In this document: in pieces, positions 1-7,076 of the stretch
How positions within the stretch are numbered: the stretch's first letter is position 1
Layout: each line of letters starts with the position of its first letter
NCBI GenBank assembly: GCA_017996595.1
Contig: JAGOGT010000035.1
Location: 1 to 8,510 of the forward strand
Length of the DNA: 8,510 bases
Origin: Candidatus Cloacimonadota bacterium
Lineage (GTDB): Bacteria > Cloacimonadota > Cloacimonadia > Cloacimonadales > Cloacimonadaceae
Direction: 5' to 3'
Made by a program: the position numbers and the translations under genes
Notes under the pieces: model-generated
What the model was told of the DNA's origin: nothing
Seen by the model: only the letters and a program-made list of their open reading frames with translations
The model's database searches: none

Positions 1-1
1 A

Positions 2-1327
2 ATCGTGGGACGCCCCAATGTGGGCAAATCCACGCTGTTTAACCGCTTGTGCCGCAAGCGTTCGGCCATAGTAGATTTCGAAGCCGGAATCACCCGCGAC
101 CGCAAATATGAGGAAGTGGAATGGAACGGCAAGGTATTCATGTTGGTGGATACCGGAGGAATCGTATTTGACACCGGCGAAGCCATGGACAAGATGATTA
201 AGCATCAAGCGCTGCTGGCCATCGATGAATCGGACCTGATCCTCTTTATGGTGGATGCGCAAACGGGTACTACGGACATCGACAAAGAGATCGCCAAGAT
301 TCTTTTTCCGCATCGCGACAAGGTGATGCTGGTGGCCAATAAAGCCGATAGCGAGAAATTCGAATGGGAGCTTTATGACTTCCTGCAGCTTGGTTTTGGC
401 GATGCCTTTGCCATTTCCGCCTCGCATGGCAGAAATACGGGTAATTTCCTGGACGAATTGCTATCGCTGATGCCCGAAACTCAGGAAGCCTATGCCGATG
501 AGCAGCCCTCCCCCACGCGCATCGCGGTGGTTGGTAAGCCCAATGTGGGCAAATCATCCATCGTTAATCTGCTATTGGGCGATGCCAAGCAGATTGTTAA
601 TGACGTTCCCGGCACCACCAGAGACGCCATAGACAGCCCTTTCCGCTATCATGGCAAAGATTATATTCTGGTGGATACGGCCGGACTGAGGCGTAAAACC
701 AAGGTGAACTACGGAGTGGAATACTTCAGCGTGATGCGCACTATCGAAGCCGTGGACAGATGCGACATAGTGGTATTGGTGCTTACTGCCGATGAAGAGC
801 TTAGCGCCCAGGACCTGAAGATTGCCAGCTATGCCAAGCGAAAGATGAAAGAAATAATGGTGGTATATAATAAATGGGATCTGGTAACCGAGAAAGAAAC
901 TGGCACCACGAATAAATTTGTGAAAGAACTGCATTATCAGATGCCCTTTTTGCAATTCGCGCCGGTGCTCTTTATCTCAGCAAAGACCAGCCAGAGAATC
1001 CATAGAATCATGGAAACCGTGCAGATCATCGAAGCCGAAAGCGAGAAAAGGATTCCCACGGGAGAATTGAACCGCTTTATGGATACGGTGGTAGCGCTGC
1101 GTCCGCCTACCCATCCCACGGGAAAGCACGTGAAGATATTCTATCTCACGCAGGCCGCCGTGAAGCCTCCCACCTTCATCTTTTTCTGCAATACTCCCGC
1201 GTTGGTAACGGAAAATTACCGGCGGTTCATTCATAATCAGATTAGGGAATCATTCAAATTCGAAGGGGTTAGCCTGAAGCTGATCTTCAAAGGACGCAGC
1301 AAGGAAGAGGAGCCAAATGAATCCTGA
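2..1327 (+). CDS. der: Ribosome-assembly GTPase Der (EngA), 5'-truncated
   Basis: Der is a tandem two-domain GTPase needed for maturation of the 50S ribosomal subunit. The reading frame is open from base 2 (Ile-Val-Gly-Arg-Pro-Asn), and family members normally have several residues before this point. The true start therefore lies upstream, and the GTG at 5 is an internal Val codon. Counting that Val as residue 1, G domain 1 shows GRPNVGKS (2-9), DTGG (49-52), NKAD (112-115) and SAS (138-140). G domain 2 shows GKPNVGKS (177-184), GTTRD (203-207), DTAG (224-227), NKWD (289-292) and SAK (325-327). The KH-like C-terminal domain runs from about 345 to 430 and is followed by a charged tail. All GTP-binding motifs look intact in both domains. 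The last 11 bases overlap plsY, so the two are probably translationally coupled. Identification is near certain from the double GTPase architecture. Confidence 0.97.
   Translation: MVGRPNVGKSTLFNRLCRKRSAIVDFEAGITRDRKYEEVEWNGKVFMLVDTGGIVFDTGEAMDKMIKHQALLAIDESDLILFMVDAQTGTTDIDKEIAKILFPHRDKVMLVANKADSEKFEWELYDFLQLGFGDAFAISASHGRNTGNFLDELLSLMPETQEAYADEQPSPTRIAVVGKPNVGKSSIVNLLLGDAKQIVNDVPGTTRDAIDSPFRYHGKDYILVDTAGLRRKTKVNYGVEYFSVMRTIEAVDRCDIVVLVLTADEELSAQDLKIASYAKRKMKEIMVVYNKWDLVTEKETGTTNKFVKELHYQMPFLQFAPVLFISAKTSQRIHRIMETVQIIEAESEKRIPTGELNRFMDTVVALRPPTHPTGKHVKIFYLTQAAVKPPTFIFFCNTPALVTENYRRFIHNQIRESFKFEGVSLKLIFKGRSKEEEPNES
14..30 (+). repeat. 17-bp direct repeat, copy 1 (Der P-loop 1)
   Basis: The 17 bases CCCAATGTGGGCAAATC encode the PNVGKS part of the first Walker A loop of Der. 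They recur exactly at 539-555 in the second GTPase domain. The offset is 525 bp, so the copies are in the same frame. The repeat is explained by the internal domain duplication together with shared codon choice. Confidence 0.9.
539..555 (+). repeat. 17-bp direct repeat, copy 2 (Der P-loop 2)
   Basis: This is an exact copy of bases 14-30 within the P-loop of the second GTPase domain. The bases flanking it on each side differ from those of copy 1 (G against C before, A against C after), so the identity is limited to 17 bp. It is coding sequence and not a mobile or regulatory repeat. Confidence 0.9.
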
Positions 1328-1952
1328 TACCGCACGCTGGATCTTGCCGCTGGTGGCATATCTGATCGGCAGCATTCCCATCGGCTGGATAGTGGGGAAG
1401 GTATTTTATCACAAGGATATCCGCAAGGAAGGCAGCGGTAATGTGGGCGCTACCAATGCCCTGCGGTTATTTGGTACGGCCACGGGAATAGGGGTGCTAC
1501 TGCTGGATATGGCCAAGGGCTTTATTGCCACGCTGCTGGCGGTTAAAATGCTGCCTGCGGGAAGTCCCTTTGTAGCCCTGTGCGCCTTGCTGGTGATCCT
1601 GGGGCACGTTTTCCCGATCTACTTGGGCTTTAAGGGTGGAAAGGGAGTGGCCACTGCGGGAGGAGCCTTTTTGGCCTTGGCCCCATCCAGCCTCTTAGTG
1701 GCGATAATTACTTTCGTGATCATCGTTTTTATCACCCGCTATGTATCGTTGGGGAGCATTATTGCCGCCATGGCCTTTCTGTTTCATGCCTTGTGGCGTT
1801 TGTTGATATCCGGAACCAGTGACTATGCCAGCCTGCTGCTGATCACCCTGGTAGTTTTGATGATTGTGCTGAAGCATCGCTCCAATCTTCAGCGGTTATT
1901 TACCAAAGAGGAGCATAAAATTCGATTTACAAGAAAAGGACACAGCTCATAA
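1317..1952 (+). CDS. plsY: Acyl-phosphate:glycerol-3-phosphate acyltransferase PlsY
   Basis: PlsY is an inner-membrane enzyme that transfers an acyl group from acyl-phosphate to sn-glycerol-3-phosphate, the first step of phospholipid synthesis. The 211-residue protein is close to the usual length of about 200. It has several hydrophobic segments (about 8-28, 54-76, 84-104, 116-140, 143-163, 170-186). The conserved cytoplasmic motifs are present: GSIPIGW (18-24), GSGNVGATN (39-47) and GHVFPIYLGFKGGKG (96-110), with the basic LKHRSN motif near 185-190. The ATG at 1317 follows a strong purine-rich ribosome site (AAGGAAGAGGAG, 1301-1312) and lies inside the end of der, overlapping by 11 bases. 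The partner PlsX is not in the window. Der and plsY are known neighbours in several phyla, which supports the call. Confidence 0.97.
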   Translation: MNPDTARWILPLVAYLIGSIPIGWIVGKVFYHKDIRKEGSGNVGATNALRLFGTATGIGVLLLDMAKGFIATLLAVKMLPAGSPFVALCALLVILGHVFPIYLGFKGGKGVATAGGAFLALAPSSLLVAIITFVIIVFITRYVSLGSIIAAMAFLFHALWRLLISGTSDYASLLLITLVVLMIVLKHRSNLQRLFTKEEHKIRFTRKGHSS

Positions 1953-3325
1953 TGTGCGGAATAATTGGGGTATTTGGTGATTCCAGAGCAGCTCAGATGG
2001 CTGCCTTGGGACTTTTTGCAGAACAGCATCGCGGCCAGGAAAGCTGCGGAATGGCAGTAAGCGATGGGCATGTAATCAGGCTGCGCAAGAAAATGGGGCT
2101 GGTGAAGGAAGTATTTTCGGAGAATAAGCTCCTCGGCCTGCCCGGAAGCATCGCCATCGGCCATGTGCGCTATCCCACCAAGGGCAGCGCCACGGAATTC
2201 AATACCCAGCCACATTTGGTGGAAACCTTGTCCGGCCCCAGCTATGCTCTGGCCTCAAATGGGGATATCGTAAATTATCGCCAGATCAGAGCCAAACTGG
2301 AAGCCAAAAATGTGTATTTTAAAAGCGATAATGATGGCGAACTGCTGGTGAAATACCTTGCCTACCGGATTATCCGGCATAATGACGAGATCTCAGAAGC
2401 CATCCGCAATCTCATGCGGGAAGTGAAAGGCGCTTATTCCAGCGTGCTTTGCACCCGCAACGAGCTGTATATGTTCCGTGATCCGCATAGCATCCGTCCC
2501 ATGGTTTGGGGAAAAACCGATAACGGCGCGGTGGTGGTGGCTTCGGAAAGCTGCGCTTTGGATACCCTGGGAGTGCATCAGCGCCATGAAGTGCCGCCTT
2601 CGGGGATAATTCGCATCGCTGCTGACAAGATCGTGGTGCTGGAAAATGATCCCAATCTCTACCGTGAGAGCACTACCGAAAAGCATTGTATCTTCGAGCA
2701 GATCTATTTCTCCCGGCCGGATAGCTGTCACTTCGGTGAAGATGTATATCGCGTGCGGGAAAAGATCGGCGCTGCCCTGGCCATGGATGACTTGGGTTTG
2801 AATCCCGACCTGGTGGTACCGGTGCCCGATTCCTCGAATTTCATCGGCCTGGGTTATGCCAATCAATGCGGTGCACCGCTGTCTTTGGGGCTGATTCGCA
2901 ATCACTATATCGGCCGGACGTTCATTAAGCCGGAGCAGGAACGCCGTGATGAAAGCGTGCGCCAGAAATTCAATGTATTGCCAAATTTCTTTAATAACAA
3001 GCGCATCGTGCTGATCGACGATAGCATTGTCCGCGGCACTACGATCGGCAAGATCGTGAAGCTGATAAAAGATGCCGGAGCCGCAGAAATTCATCTGCGG
3101 ATCGGCAGCCCCCAGGTGAAACATTCCTGCTATTACGGGATTGATACACCCGATGCCAATGAACTGGTGGCAAATCGTCACAGCCTGGAAGAAATCCGGC
3201 AAATCAGCGGCGTGGACAGCCTGAAACACCTGAGCATCGAAGCCCTGGCAGGCTGTGTTACCAGCCCTGATCACTATTGCTACGCCTGCTTTAATGGCGA
3301 TTATCCGCTGGGAGTGCCCCAATGA
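1952..3325 (+). CDS. purF: Amidophosphoribosyltransferase PurF (Fe-S type, no propeptide)
   Basis: PurF converts PRPP and glutamine to 5-phosphoribosylamine, the committed step of purine synthesis. The 457-residue protein starts Met-Cys-Gly-Ile-Ile-Gly, so Cys2 becomes the N-terminal nucleophile once Met is removed. The glutaminase (Ntn) domain spans about 2-235, with HVRYPTKG (71-78), SNGD (102-105) and DNDGE (126-130). The phosphoribosyltransferase domain follows, with the PRPP loop IVLIDDSIVRGTT (352-364). Four cysteines (246, 393, 443, 446) sit in contexts matching the 4Fe-4S ligands of the Bacillus subtilis enzyme, for example KHCIFEQIYFSRPDS and YCYACFNGDYP. The ATG overlaps the plsY stop codon by one base (TAATG), with AAAGGA at 1935-1940 as ribosome site. 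The same frame has a stop at 1916-1918 and no ATG, GTG or TTG between it and 1952, so no propeptide is encoded from an ordinary start. Confidence 0.97.
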   Translation: MCGIIGVFGDSRAAQMAALGLFAEQHRGQESCGMAVSDGHVIRLRKKMGLVKEVFSENKLLGLPGSIAIGHVRYPTKGSATEFNTQPHLVETLSGPSYALASNGDIVNYRQIRAKLEAKNVYFKSDNDGELLVKYLAYRIIRHNDEISEAIRNLMREVKGAYSSVLCTRNELYMFRDPHSIRPMVWGKTDNGAVVVASESCALDTLGVHQRHEVPPSGIIRIAADKIVVLENDPNLYRESTTEKHCIFEQIYFSRPDSCHFGEDVYRVREKIGAALAMDDLGLNPDLVVPVPDSSNFIGLGYANQCGAPLSLGLIRNHYIGRTFIKPEQERRDESVRQKFNVLPNFFNNKRIVLIDDSIVRGTTIGKIVKLIKDAGAAEIHLRIGSPQVKHSCYYGIDTPDANELVANRHSLEEIRQISGVDSLKHLSIEALAGCVTSPDHYCYACFNGDYPLGVPQ

Positions 3326-4314
3326 GAAAAATCCTGCCCGAAAAGCTGGAAGCCCTGCTGAAAAGCTTTAGCACCCGCCGCATCATCGTTTTGGGCGACA
3401 TCATGCTGGATGAATATCTGTGGGGAAAGGTGCAGCGCATTTCTCCTGAAGCACCGGTACCGATCATCGAGATCGCCAGCACTGATCACCGTTTGGGTGG
3501 TGCTGCCAATGCGGCGCTGAACCTGAAGATGCTTGGTGCCGAGGTGGAACTGGCAGGGATTTTGGGTAAAGACGCGCAAGCCCGCACCGTGCTTAATCTG
3601 CTGAAAAAAAAGAAGATTGATACCTCTGGTATCTTTATCGATCCGCAGCGGCCTACCACCCTGAAAACCCGTATCGGAGCATCAAGCCAGCAAATTGTGC
3701 GGATGGATCGTGAAGATTTAGCTGAACTGAGTGAAGAGCTGCAAAAAGGAATAATCCTCTGGCTGAAGCATGCCATTCCCCGTTGCGACGCCATTTTGAT
3801 AGAAGATTATGATAAAGGCTTGCTGAACGAGAAGCTGATCTGCGAGCTGCTGTCCCTGGCGGCTAAATATCATAAACCCGTGGCGGTGGATCCCAAATTC
3901 AAGAATTTTGGCTGCTATGCCGGTGTGGAGATCTTTAAGCCCAATTACCGCGAGCTGGAAGCCTATCTGAATATCTGCTTTTCCAGCGAAGATGAATTTG
4001 CGGATGCGGCAAAGGCACTGCGCCGCAAGATGAAAATAGAGCATCTGGTGGTAACCAAAGGCAGTGATGGGATGTTTATCTTTAGTAAGGGCCATGAAAC
4101 AAAGCATCTGCCCAGTTTTGCCCGCGACGTATTTGACGTATCGGGAGCAGGAGATACGGTGATCAGTGCGCTTACCCTGGCTTATCTCTATGGCAAAGAT
4201 ATTGAAAGTGCCGCTTTGGTAGCTAATCATGCAGCTGCCGTGGCAGTTGCCAAGAAAGGCACCGCCTCGGTTTGCAGTAAAGAAATATGGGAGAGTTTCC
4301 ATGATCTTACCTAA
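3322..4314 (+). CDS. rfaE1: D-glycero-beta-D-manno-heptose-7-phosphate kinase (HldE kinase half, RfaE1)
   Basis: This is a PfkB/ribokinase-family sugar kinase of 330 residues. It matches the N-terminal half of E. coli HldE, which phosphorylates heptose 7-phosphate at C1 for ADP-heptose synthesis (LPS inner core). Visible signatures are [11 protein letters not shown] (25-35), RISPEAPVP (39-47), the substrate-binding GGAAN (59-63), DYDKG (162-166), DPK (190-192), KPNYREL (206-212), TKGSDG (245-250) and the anion hole with catalytic Asp278 in DVSGAGDT (272-279). The RISPEAPVP block is diagnostic of the heptose kinase rather than a generic ribokinase. The start ATG overlaps the purF stop as ATGA, with GGGAG at 3310-3314 upstream. 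The protein ends where the E. coli fusion would continue. Its nucleotidyltransferase partner is the next gene, overlapping by 14 bases. Confidence 0.93.
   Translation: MRKILPEKLEALLKSFSTRRIIVLGDIMLDEYLWGKVQRISPEAPVPIIEIASTDHRLGGAANAALNLKMLGAEVELAGILGKDAQARTVLNLLKKKKIDTSGIFIDPQRPTTLKTRIGASSQQIVRMDREDLAELSEELQKGIILWLKHAIPRCDAILIEDYDKGLLNEKLICELLSLAAKYHKPVAVDPKFKNFGCYAGVEIFKPNYRELEAYLNICFSSEDEFADAAKALRRKMKIEHLVVTKGSDGMFIFSKGHETKHLPSFARDVFDVSGAGDTVISALTLAYLYGKDIESAALVANHAAAVAVAKKGTASVCSKEIWESFHDLT
4289..4295 (+). promoter_or_regulatory. Ribosome binding site that fixes the rfaE2 start
   Basis: GGGAGAG lies 5 bases before the ATG at 4301, inside the end of the kinase gene. It favours 4301 over an upstream in-frame ATG at 4229, which would add 24 residues overlapping the kinase reading frame with no family counterpart. 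Confidence 0.75.
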
Positions 4315-4789
4315 AATTGTTTCCGCAGCCGAAATCAGAGAGCTATGCAATTCCCTGCGCCTGAAAGAGAAGAAGATCGTTTTCACCAATGGCTGCTTCG
4401 ATCTGCTGCATGCCGGACATGTGCTATATCTGGAAAGCGCCAGGAACCTGGGCGATATCCTGATCGTGGGACTGAATAGCGATTCCTCGGTGCAGCGTTT
4501 AAAGGGTCCCAACCGTCCGGTTAATCCTCAGGAAGAACGCGGAATCGTACTGGCCGCTTTGGAAGCGGTGGACTACGTGGTGATTTTCGATACCGATACC
4601 CCTTATAATCTGATCGATCAAGTGCGGCCGGATGTATTGGTAAAAGGCGGAGATTGGGCAGTTTCGGAAATTGTGGGTGCAGATCTGGTATTGGGCTACG
4701 GCGGCGAAGTACGCAGCCTCAGCTTTCAGGAAGGACTCTCCACCAGCAAGGTAATTTCGCGCATCCGAAACGGGGGAAGCAATGCCTGA
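4301..4789 (+). CDS. rfaE2: D-glycero-beta-D-manno-heptose 1-phosphate adenylyltransferase (HldE cytidylyltransferase-like half, RfaE2)
   Basis: This 162-residue nucleotidyltransferase matches the C-terminal half of HldE. It joins heptose 1-phosphate to AMP from ATP, giving ADP-heptose. The family core is clear: [13 protein letters not shown] (28-40) with the HxGH catalytic motif at 37-40, [18 protein letters not shown] (58-75), DVLVKGGDW (111-119), and the C-terminal STSKVISRI (147-155), the variant of the ISTTxII motif. The chosen start at 4301 follows GGGAGAG and gives the usual family length of about 160; an upstream ATG at 4229 is in frame but is probably not used. It overlaps the kinase gene by 14 bases, and the pair is in the same order as the domains of the fused enzyme. 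The isomerase GmhA and phosphatase GmhB of the pathway are not in the window. FAD-synthetase-like or glycerol-3-phosphate cytidylyltransferase relatives are less likely, given the KGPNRPVN block and the neighbour. Confidence 0.93.
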   Translation: MILPKIVSAAEIRELCNSLRLKEKKIVFTNGCFDLLHAGHVLYLESARNLGDILIVGLNSDSSVQRLKGPNRPVNPQEERGIVLAALEAVDYVVIFDTDTPYNLIDQVRPDVLVKGGDWAVSEIVGADLVLGYGGEVRSLSFQEGLSTSKVISRIRNGGSNA

Positions 4790-5192
4790 GGAACATCCCG
4801 AAGATACCGGAATCGTAAAAGAAATCAACGGTAAGCTCGCCACCGTGGAAATAATACGCGGTGGGGGCTGCAAAAGCTGCCAGATGCATGGCTTATGCTT
4901 TCGCAAGAATGAGCCGGTGAGTTTTATTATCCAAACCGAACTTGCCCTGCAGCCAGGCGATAGAGTGCAACTGGATATCGCTCCGGAAGGCAGGGTGCTG
5001 GCCTCGCTGCTGATCTTTGGCTTGCCGTTGCTAGCGCTTTTTGCGGGATTTATCGTCTCTTCAACGTGGCTGATAGAAATAGCCGCAATCGCGGTGGGAT
5101 TCCTGAGCATGGCAATCAGCTTCATCATCATTCGTCAGATAGATAAATTGCTGGGACAGAGCCTGAAAGTAAGCATCAAGGAGAAGCTGTGA
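4782..5192 (+). CDS. RseC/MucC-family membrane protein (SoxR-reducing system type)
   Basis: This 136-residue protein has the architecture of the RseC/MucC family. The N-terminal soluble part contains [15 protein letters not shown] (10-24) and a cysteine cluster C30-x2-C33-x5-C39. A small beta region with [11 protein letters not shown] (56-66) follows, then two membrane helices (about 72-94 and 97-118) and a short basic tail. E. coli RseC is an inner-membrane protein tied to sigma-E control and to reduction of SoxR together with the Rsx/Rnf complex; in many other bacteria relatives are encoded beside rnf genes. Here it sits between heptose and folate genes, with no rnf, rpoE or rseA-like gene in view, so its partner is unknown. 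The ATG at 4782 overlaps rfaE2 by 8 bases and follows GGGGGAAG (4772-4779). The family call is from motif and topology; the precise role is open. Confidence 0.85.
   Translation: MPEEHPEDTGIVKEINGKLATVEIIRGGGCKSCQMHGLCFRKNEPVSFIIQTELALQPGDRVQLDIAPEGRVLASLLIFGLPLLALFAGFIVSSTWLIEIAAIAVGFLSMAISFIIIRQIDKLLGQSLKVSIKEKL
5178..5183 (+). promoter_or_regulatory. Ribosome binding site for the GTG start of folB
   Basis: AAGGAG sits 5 bases before the GTG at 5189, inside the 3' end of the RseC-family gene. It supports a GTG start with a 4-base GTGA overlap. The next in-frame ATG, at 5210, has no comparable site and would remove the first beta strand. Confidence 0.8.
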
Positions 5193-5554
5193 TTATCCGC
5201 TTGAATGAAATGGTCTTTTATGGCTATCATGGCGTTTATGCCGAGGAACGTAAATTGGGACAGCGCTTTGTAGTAAGCATTTCCCTATATACCGAAGATA
5301 CCCTGGATGCAAAGCTGCGCCATCTGGAAGATACGGTGGATTATACGAAAGTGTATTCGGAAGTGAAAGAAATAATGGAAAGCCACCAGTTTCACCTGCT
5401 GGAAAATTGCGCCAATACCATTGCCGATAAGCTTCTGGCAGATTTTAGCCTCGTGCAGAAAATGCAGATTTGCATCCAAAAGCCATCCGTGCCTATCCAG
5501 GGAAGTTTGAAATCCGTGGAAGTGGAGCTTACCCGTTCCCGGAATAGCCAATGA
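5189..5554 (+). CDS. folB: Dihydroneopterin aldolase FolB
   Basis: FolB cleaves 7,8-dihydroneopterin to 6-hydroxymethyl-7,8-dihydropterin and glycolaldehyde in folate synthesis. The 121-residue protein has the family pattern: FYGYHGVYAEE (10-20), LGQRFVV (23-29), DTVDYTKVYSEV (48-59), LLENCANTIAD (70-80), and IQKPSVPIQGSLKSVEVEL (96-114). By comparison with the Staphylococcus aureus enzyme, Glu20, Tyr52, Glu72 (pterin anchor) and Lys98 are the likely active-site residues, and all are present. The GTG start is chosen for its 4-base GTGA overlap with the preceding stop and for AAGGAG at 5178-5183; the product keeps the usual N-terminal strand. folK follows with an ATGA overlap, so the product passes straight to the next enzyme of the pathway. 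No folE or folP is in the window. Confidence 0.95.
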   Translation: MIIRLNEMVFYGYHGVYAEERKLGQRFVVSISLYTEDTLDAKLRHLEDTVDYTKVYSEVKEIMESHQFHLLENCANTIADKLLADFSLVQKMQICIQKPSVPIQGSLKSVEVELTRSRNSQ

Positions 5555-6051
5555 TCTACCATCTGGGCTTGGGATCGAACCTGCATGATCCCGAAAAGCA
5601 ATTGGAGAAAGCGGTGGAACTGATCACCGCTGATCCTGATATAGAGTTTTTGCGAAGCTCGCGGGTGATCCGTACTGCGCCTTATGGCATTGTGGATCAG
5701 CCTGATTTCTGGAATCAGGTGCTGGAAATTTCCAGCCATCTGGAGCCCCAAAGCTTACTGCAGCGGCTATTGGCCCTGGAATCAGAGATGGGACGCATCC
5801 GCGCTAAACACTGGGGTCCACGCATTATCGATATCGACATTCTTTTAGCTGAAAGTGAGGTGATGAACTTCCCCGCTGAAGATAAGCCACATGGCTTACC
5901 AGCGCTCATAGTGCCTCATCCAGACCTGCATAATCGGCTGTTCATGCTTCAACCCCTGATGGAGCTAATTCCCCTGGCAGTACATCCGGTGCTGCAAAAA
6001 ACGATTTCTGAATTATATTATGCCTTGATAGAATTGGGAGGACCAATATGA
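5551..6051 (+). CDS. folK: 6-hydroxymethyl-7,8-dihydropterin pyrophosphokinase FolK
   Basis: FolK transfers pyrophosphate from ATP to 6-hydroxymethyl-7,8-dihydropterin, preparing it for dihydropteroate synthase. The 166 residues match the single-domain enzyme. Visible motifs are LGLGSN (5-10), APYGIVDQPDFWNQV (43-57) in the pterin-binding loops, the basic GRIRAKHWGPR stretch (81-91) and RIIDIDILL (91-99), whose Asp94 and Asp96 bind the two magnesium ions. VPHPDLHNRLFMLQPLMEL (121-139) is also a standard block. The loop between about 101 and 120 is somewhat longer than in E. coli. The start ATG overlaps the folB stop (ATGA), with only a weak GGAA at 5541-5544, so translation probably depends on coupling. 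The stop overlaps the next gene's ATG in the same way. Confidence 0.96.
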   Translation: MIYHLGLGSNLHDPEKQLEKAVELITADPDIEFLRSSRVIRTAPYGIVDQPDFWNQVLEISSHLEPQSLLQRLLALESEMGRIRAKHWGPRIIDIDILLAESEVMNFPAEDKPHGLPALIVPHPDLHNRLFMLQPLMELIPLAVHPVLQKTISELYYALIELGGPI

Positions 6052-7076
6052 ATTCCCTTGCCGCCATTATTCTGGCTGCCGGAAGAGGTACGCGGATGAA
6101 ATCCGGGCGTGCCAAAGTAACCTTTCCCCTTGCCGACAAACCCATGATCCAAAGAGTGGTGGATACAGCCCTGGCCATGGATTGCGCCAGGATTTGCGTA
6201 GTGGTTGGATTTCAAAAAGAGAGCGTGATCGCTTGCCTGGAAGACAATGAACGCCTAAGCTTTATCGAGCAGGAACAGCAGCTGGGCACAGGCCATGCGG
6301 TGCTGATCACCGAAGCAGCCTTTAATGATCCCGATCAGGATGTATTGATCCTCTGCGGCGATGTGCCGCTGCTAACTACAGATACGATAAACAATATGTA
6401 TGCCCGGCACCTGGAAAGCAAAGCGGTTTGCACGGTGCTCACGGCCTATCTGGATGATCCGGGGAAGTATGGACGGATTATCAGAGACGCCAGCGGAAAG
6501 CTGCATAAGATAATTGAATATAAAGATGCCAGCGATGCCCAAAGAGCCATAAAAGAATGGAATACGGGTATCTATTGCTTCAAGGCGGGAGAGCTCTTTA
6601 GCTGTTTAAAAAACACATCCAACCAGAATAAGCAAGGCGAATATTACCTCACCGATGTGGTGGAGATGCTTTACAATCAGGGCAAAACCGTTAGTTCGGT
6701 GGTTCTGGAAGACCTGATGGAAGTTTCGGGGGTGAATTCTCAGGAGCAACTGGCTGAGCTGGAAGATATCTTTGTGGATAAGATCCGCAGAAAGTGGCTC
6801 AATTCCGGCGTGGTAATGCATAATCCCGCCAGCATCTATATCTCCGACGAAACTGAGATCGAACCCGATGTGGAGATTTTTCAGAATTGCACTTTGAAAG
6901 GTGCCTGCCTGCTGGAATGTGGTAGCGTGATCGGACCAAATTCGTATCTGGAAAATAGCAAGGTATATACCGACACCGTTTTACAGGGACACAACATCCT
7001 GGTTAATGCCATCATCCACGAACATGAGATGCTGGAATTCGGAACTCATGTAATCGAAGAGCATCCTGATGAGTAA
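6048..7076 (+). CDS. Short GlmU-like UDP-GlcNAc pyrophosphorylase lacking the acetyltransferase site
   Basis: The N-terminal part (about 1-228) is a GlmU-type uridylyltransferase that would make UDP-GlcNAc from GlcNAc-1-phosphate and UTP for peptidoglycan and LPS. Signatures are ILAAGRGTRMKSG (8-20) with Lys23, QLGTGHA (78-84), CGDVPLL (103-109), YGRI (141-144), NTGIY (172-176), YYLTD (199-203) and GVNSQEQL (228-235). The linker RRKWLNSGVVMHNPASIYI (247-265) and about three hexapeptide coils (to about 305) follow the GlmU pattern. The protein then stops at 342 residues, against about 456 in E. coli GlmU. The last 30 residues do not look like hexapeptide repeats. The region carrying the acetyltransferase catalytic His and the acetyl-CoA contacts is absent. 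Start: ATG overlapping the folK stop (ATGA), with GGGAGGA at 6036-6042. The end overlaps the next gene by 8 bases, so no truncated remnant follows. A related sugar-nucleotide specificity is possible. Confidence 0.88.
   Translation: MNSLAAIILAAGRGTRMKSGRAKVTFPLADKPMIQRVVDTALAMDCARICVVVGFQKESVIACLEDNERLSFIEQEQQLGTGHAVLITEAAFNDPDQDVLILCGDVPLLTTDTINNMYARHLESKAVCTVLTAYLDDPGKYGRIIRDASGKLHKIIEYKDASDAQRAIKEWNTGIYCFKAGELFSCLKNTSNQNKQGEYYLTDVVEMLYNQGKTVSSVVLEDLMEVSGVNSQEQLAELEDIFVDKIRRKWLNSGVVMHNPASIYISDETEIEPDVEIFQNCTLKGACLLECGSVIGPNSYLENSKVYTDTVLQGHNILVNAIIHEHEMLEFGTHVIEEHPDE

Noticed and set aside
538..550. Short inverted repeat GCCCA-ATG-TGGGC within der
   Set aside because: It is a 5-bp stem with a 3-base loop that falls on the conserved Pro-Asn-Val-Gly codons of the P-loop. 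The other copy is imperfect at the outer base pair. Coding constraint explains it.
2393..3322. Long open frame (309 codons) on the minus strand opposite purF
   Set aside because: It lies wholly within a well-supported purF, its translation has no recognisable motif or ordered domain pattern, and it has no ribosome site or neighbours. It is a shadow of codon usage on the other strand.
4229..4300. Upstream in-frame extension of rfaE2 (24 extra residues)
   Set aside because: It overlaps the kinase coding sequence in another frame, has no family counterpart, and the ATG at 4301 has a good ribosome site and gives the typical length.
3718..4512. 264-codon minus-strand open frame across the heptose gene junction
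   Set aside because: It covers two genes with clear family motifs on the + strand, and its translation is rich in Phe, Ile and Cys without a recognisable domain. It is a shadow.
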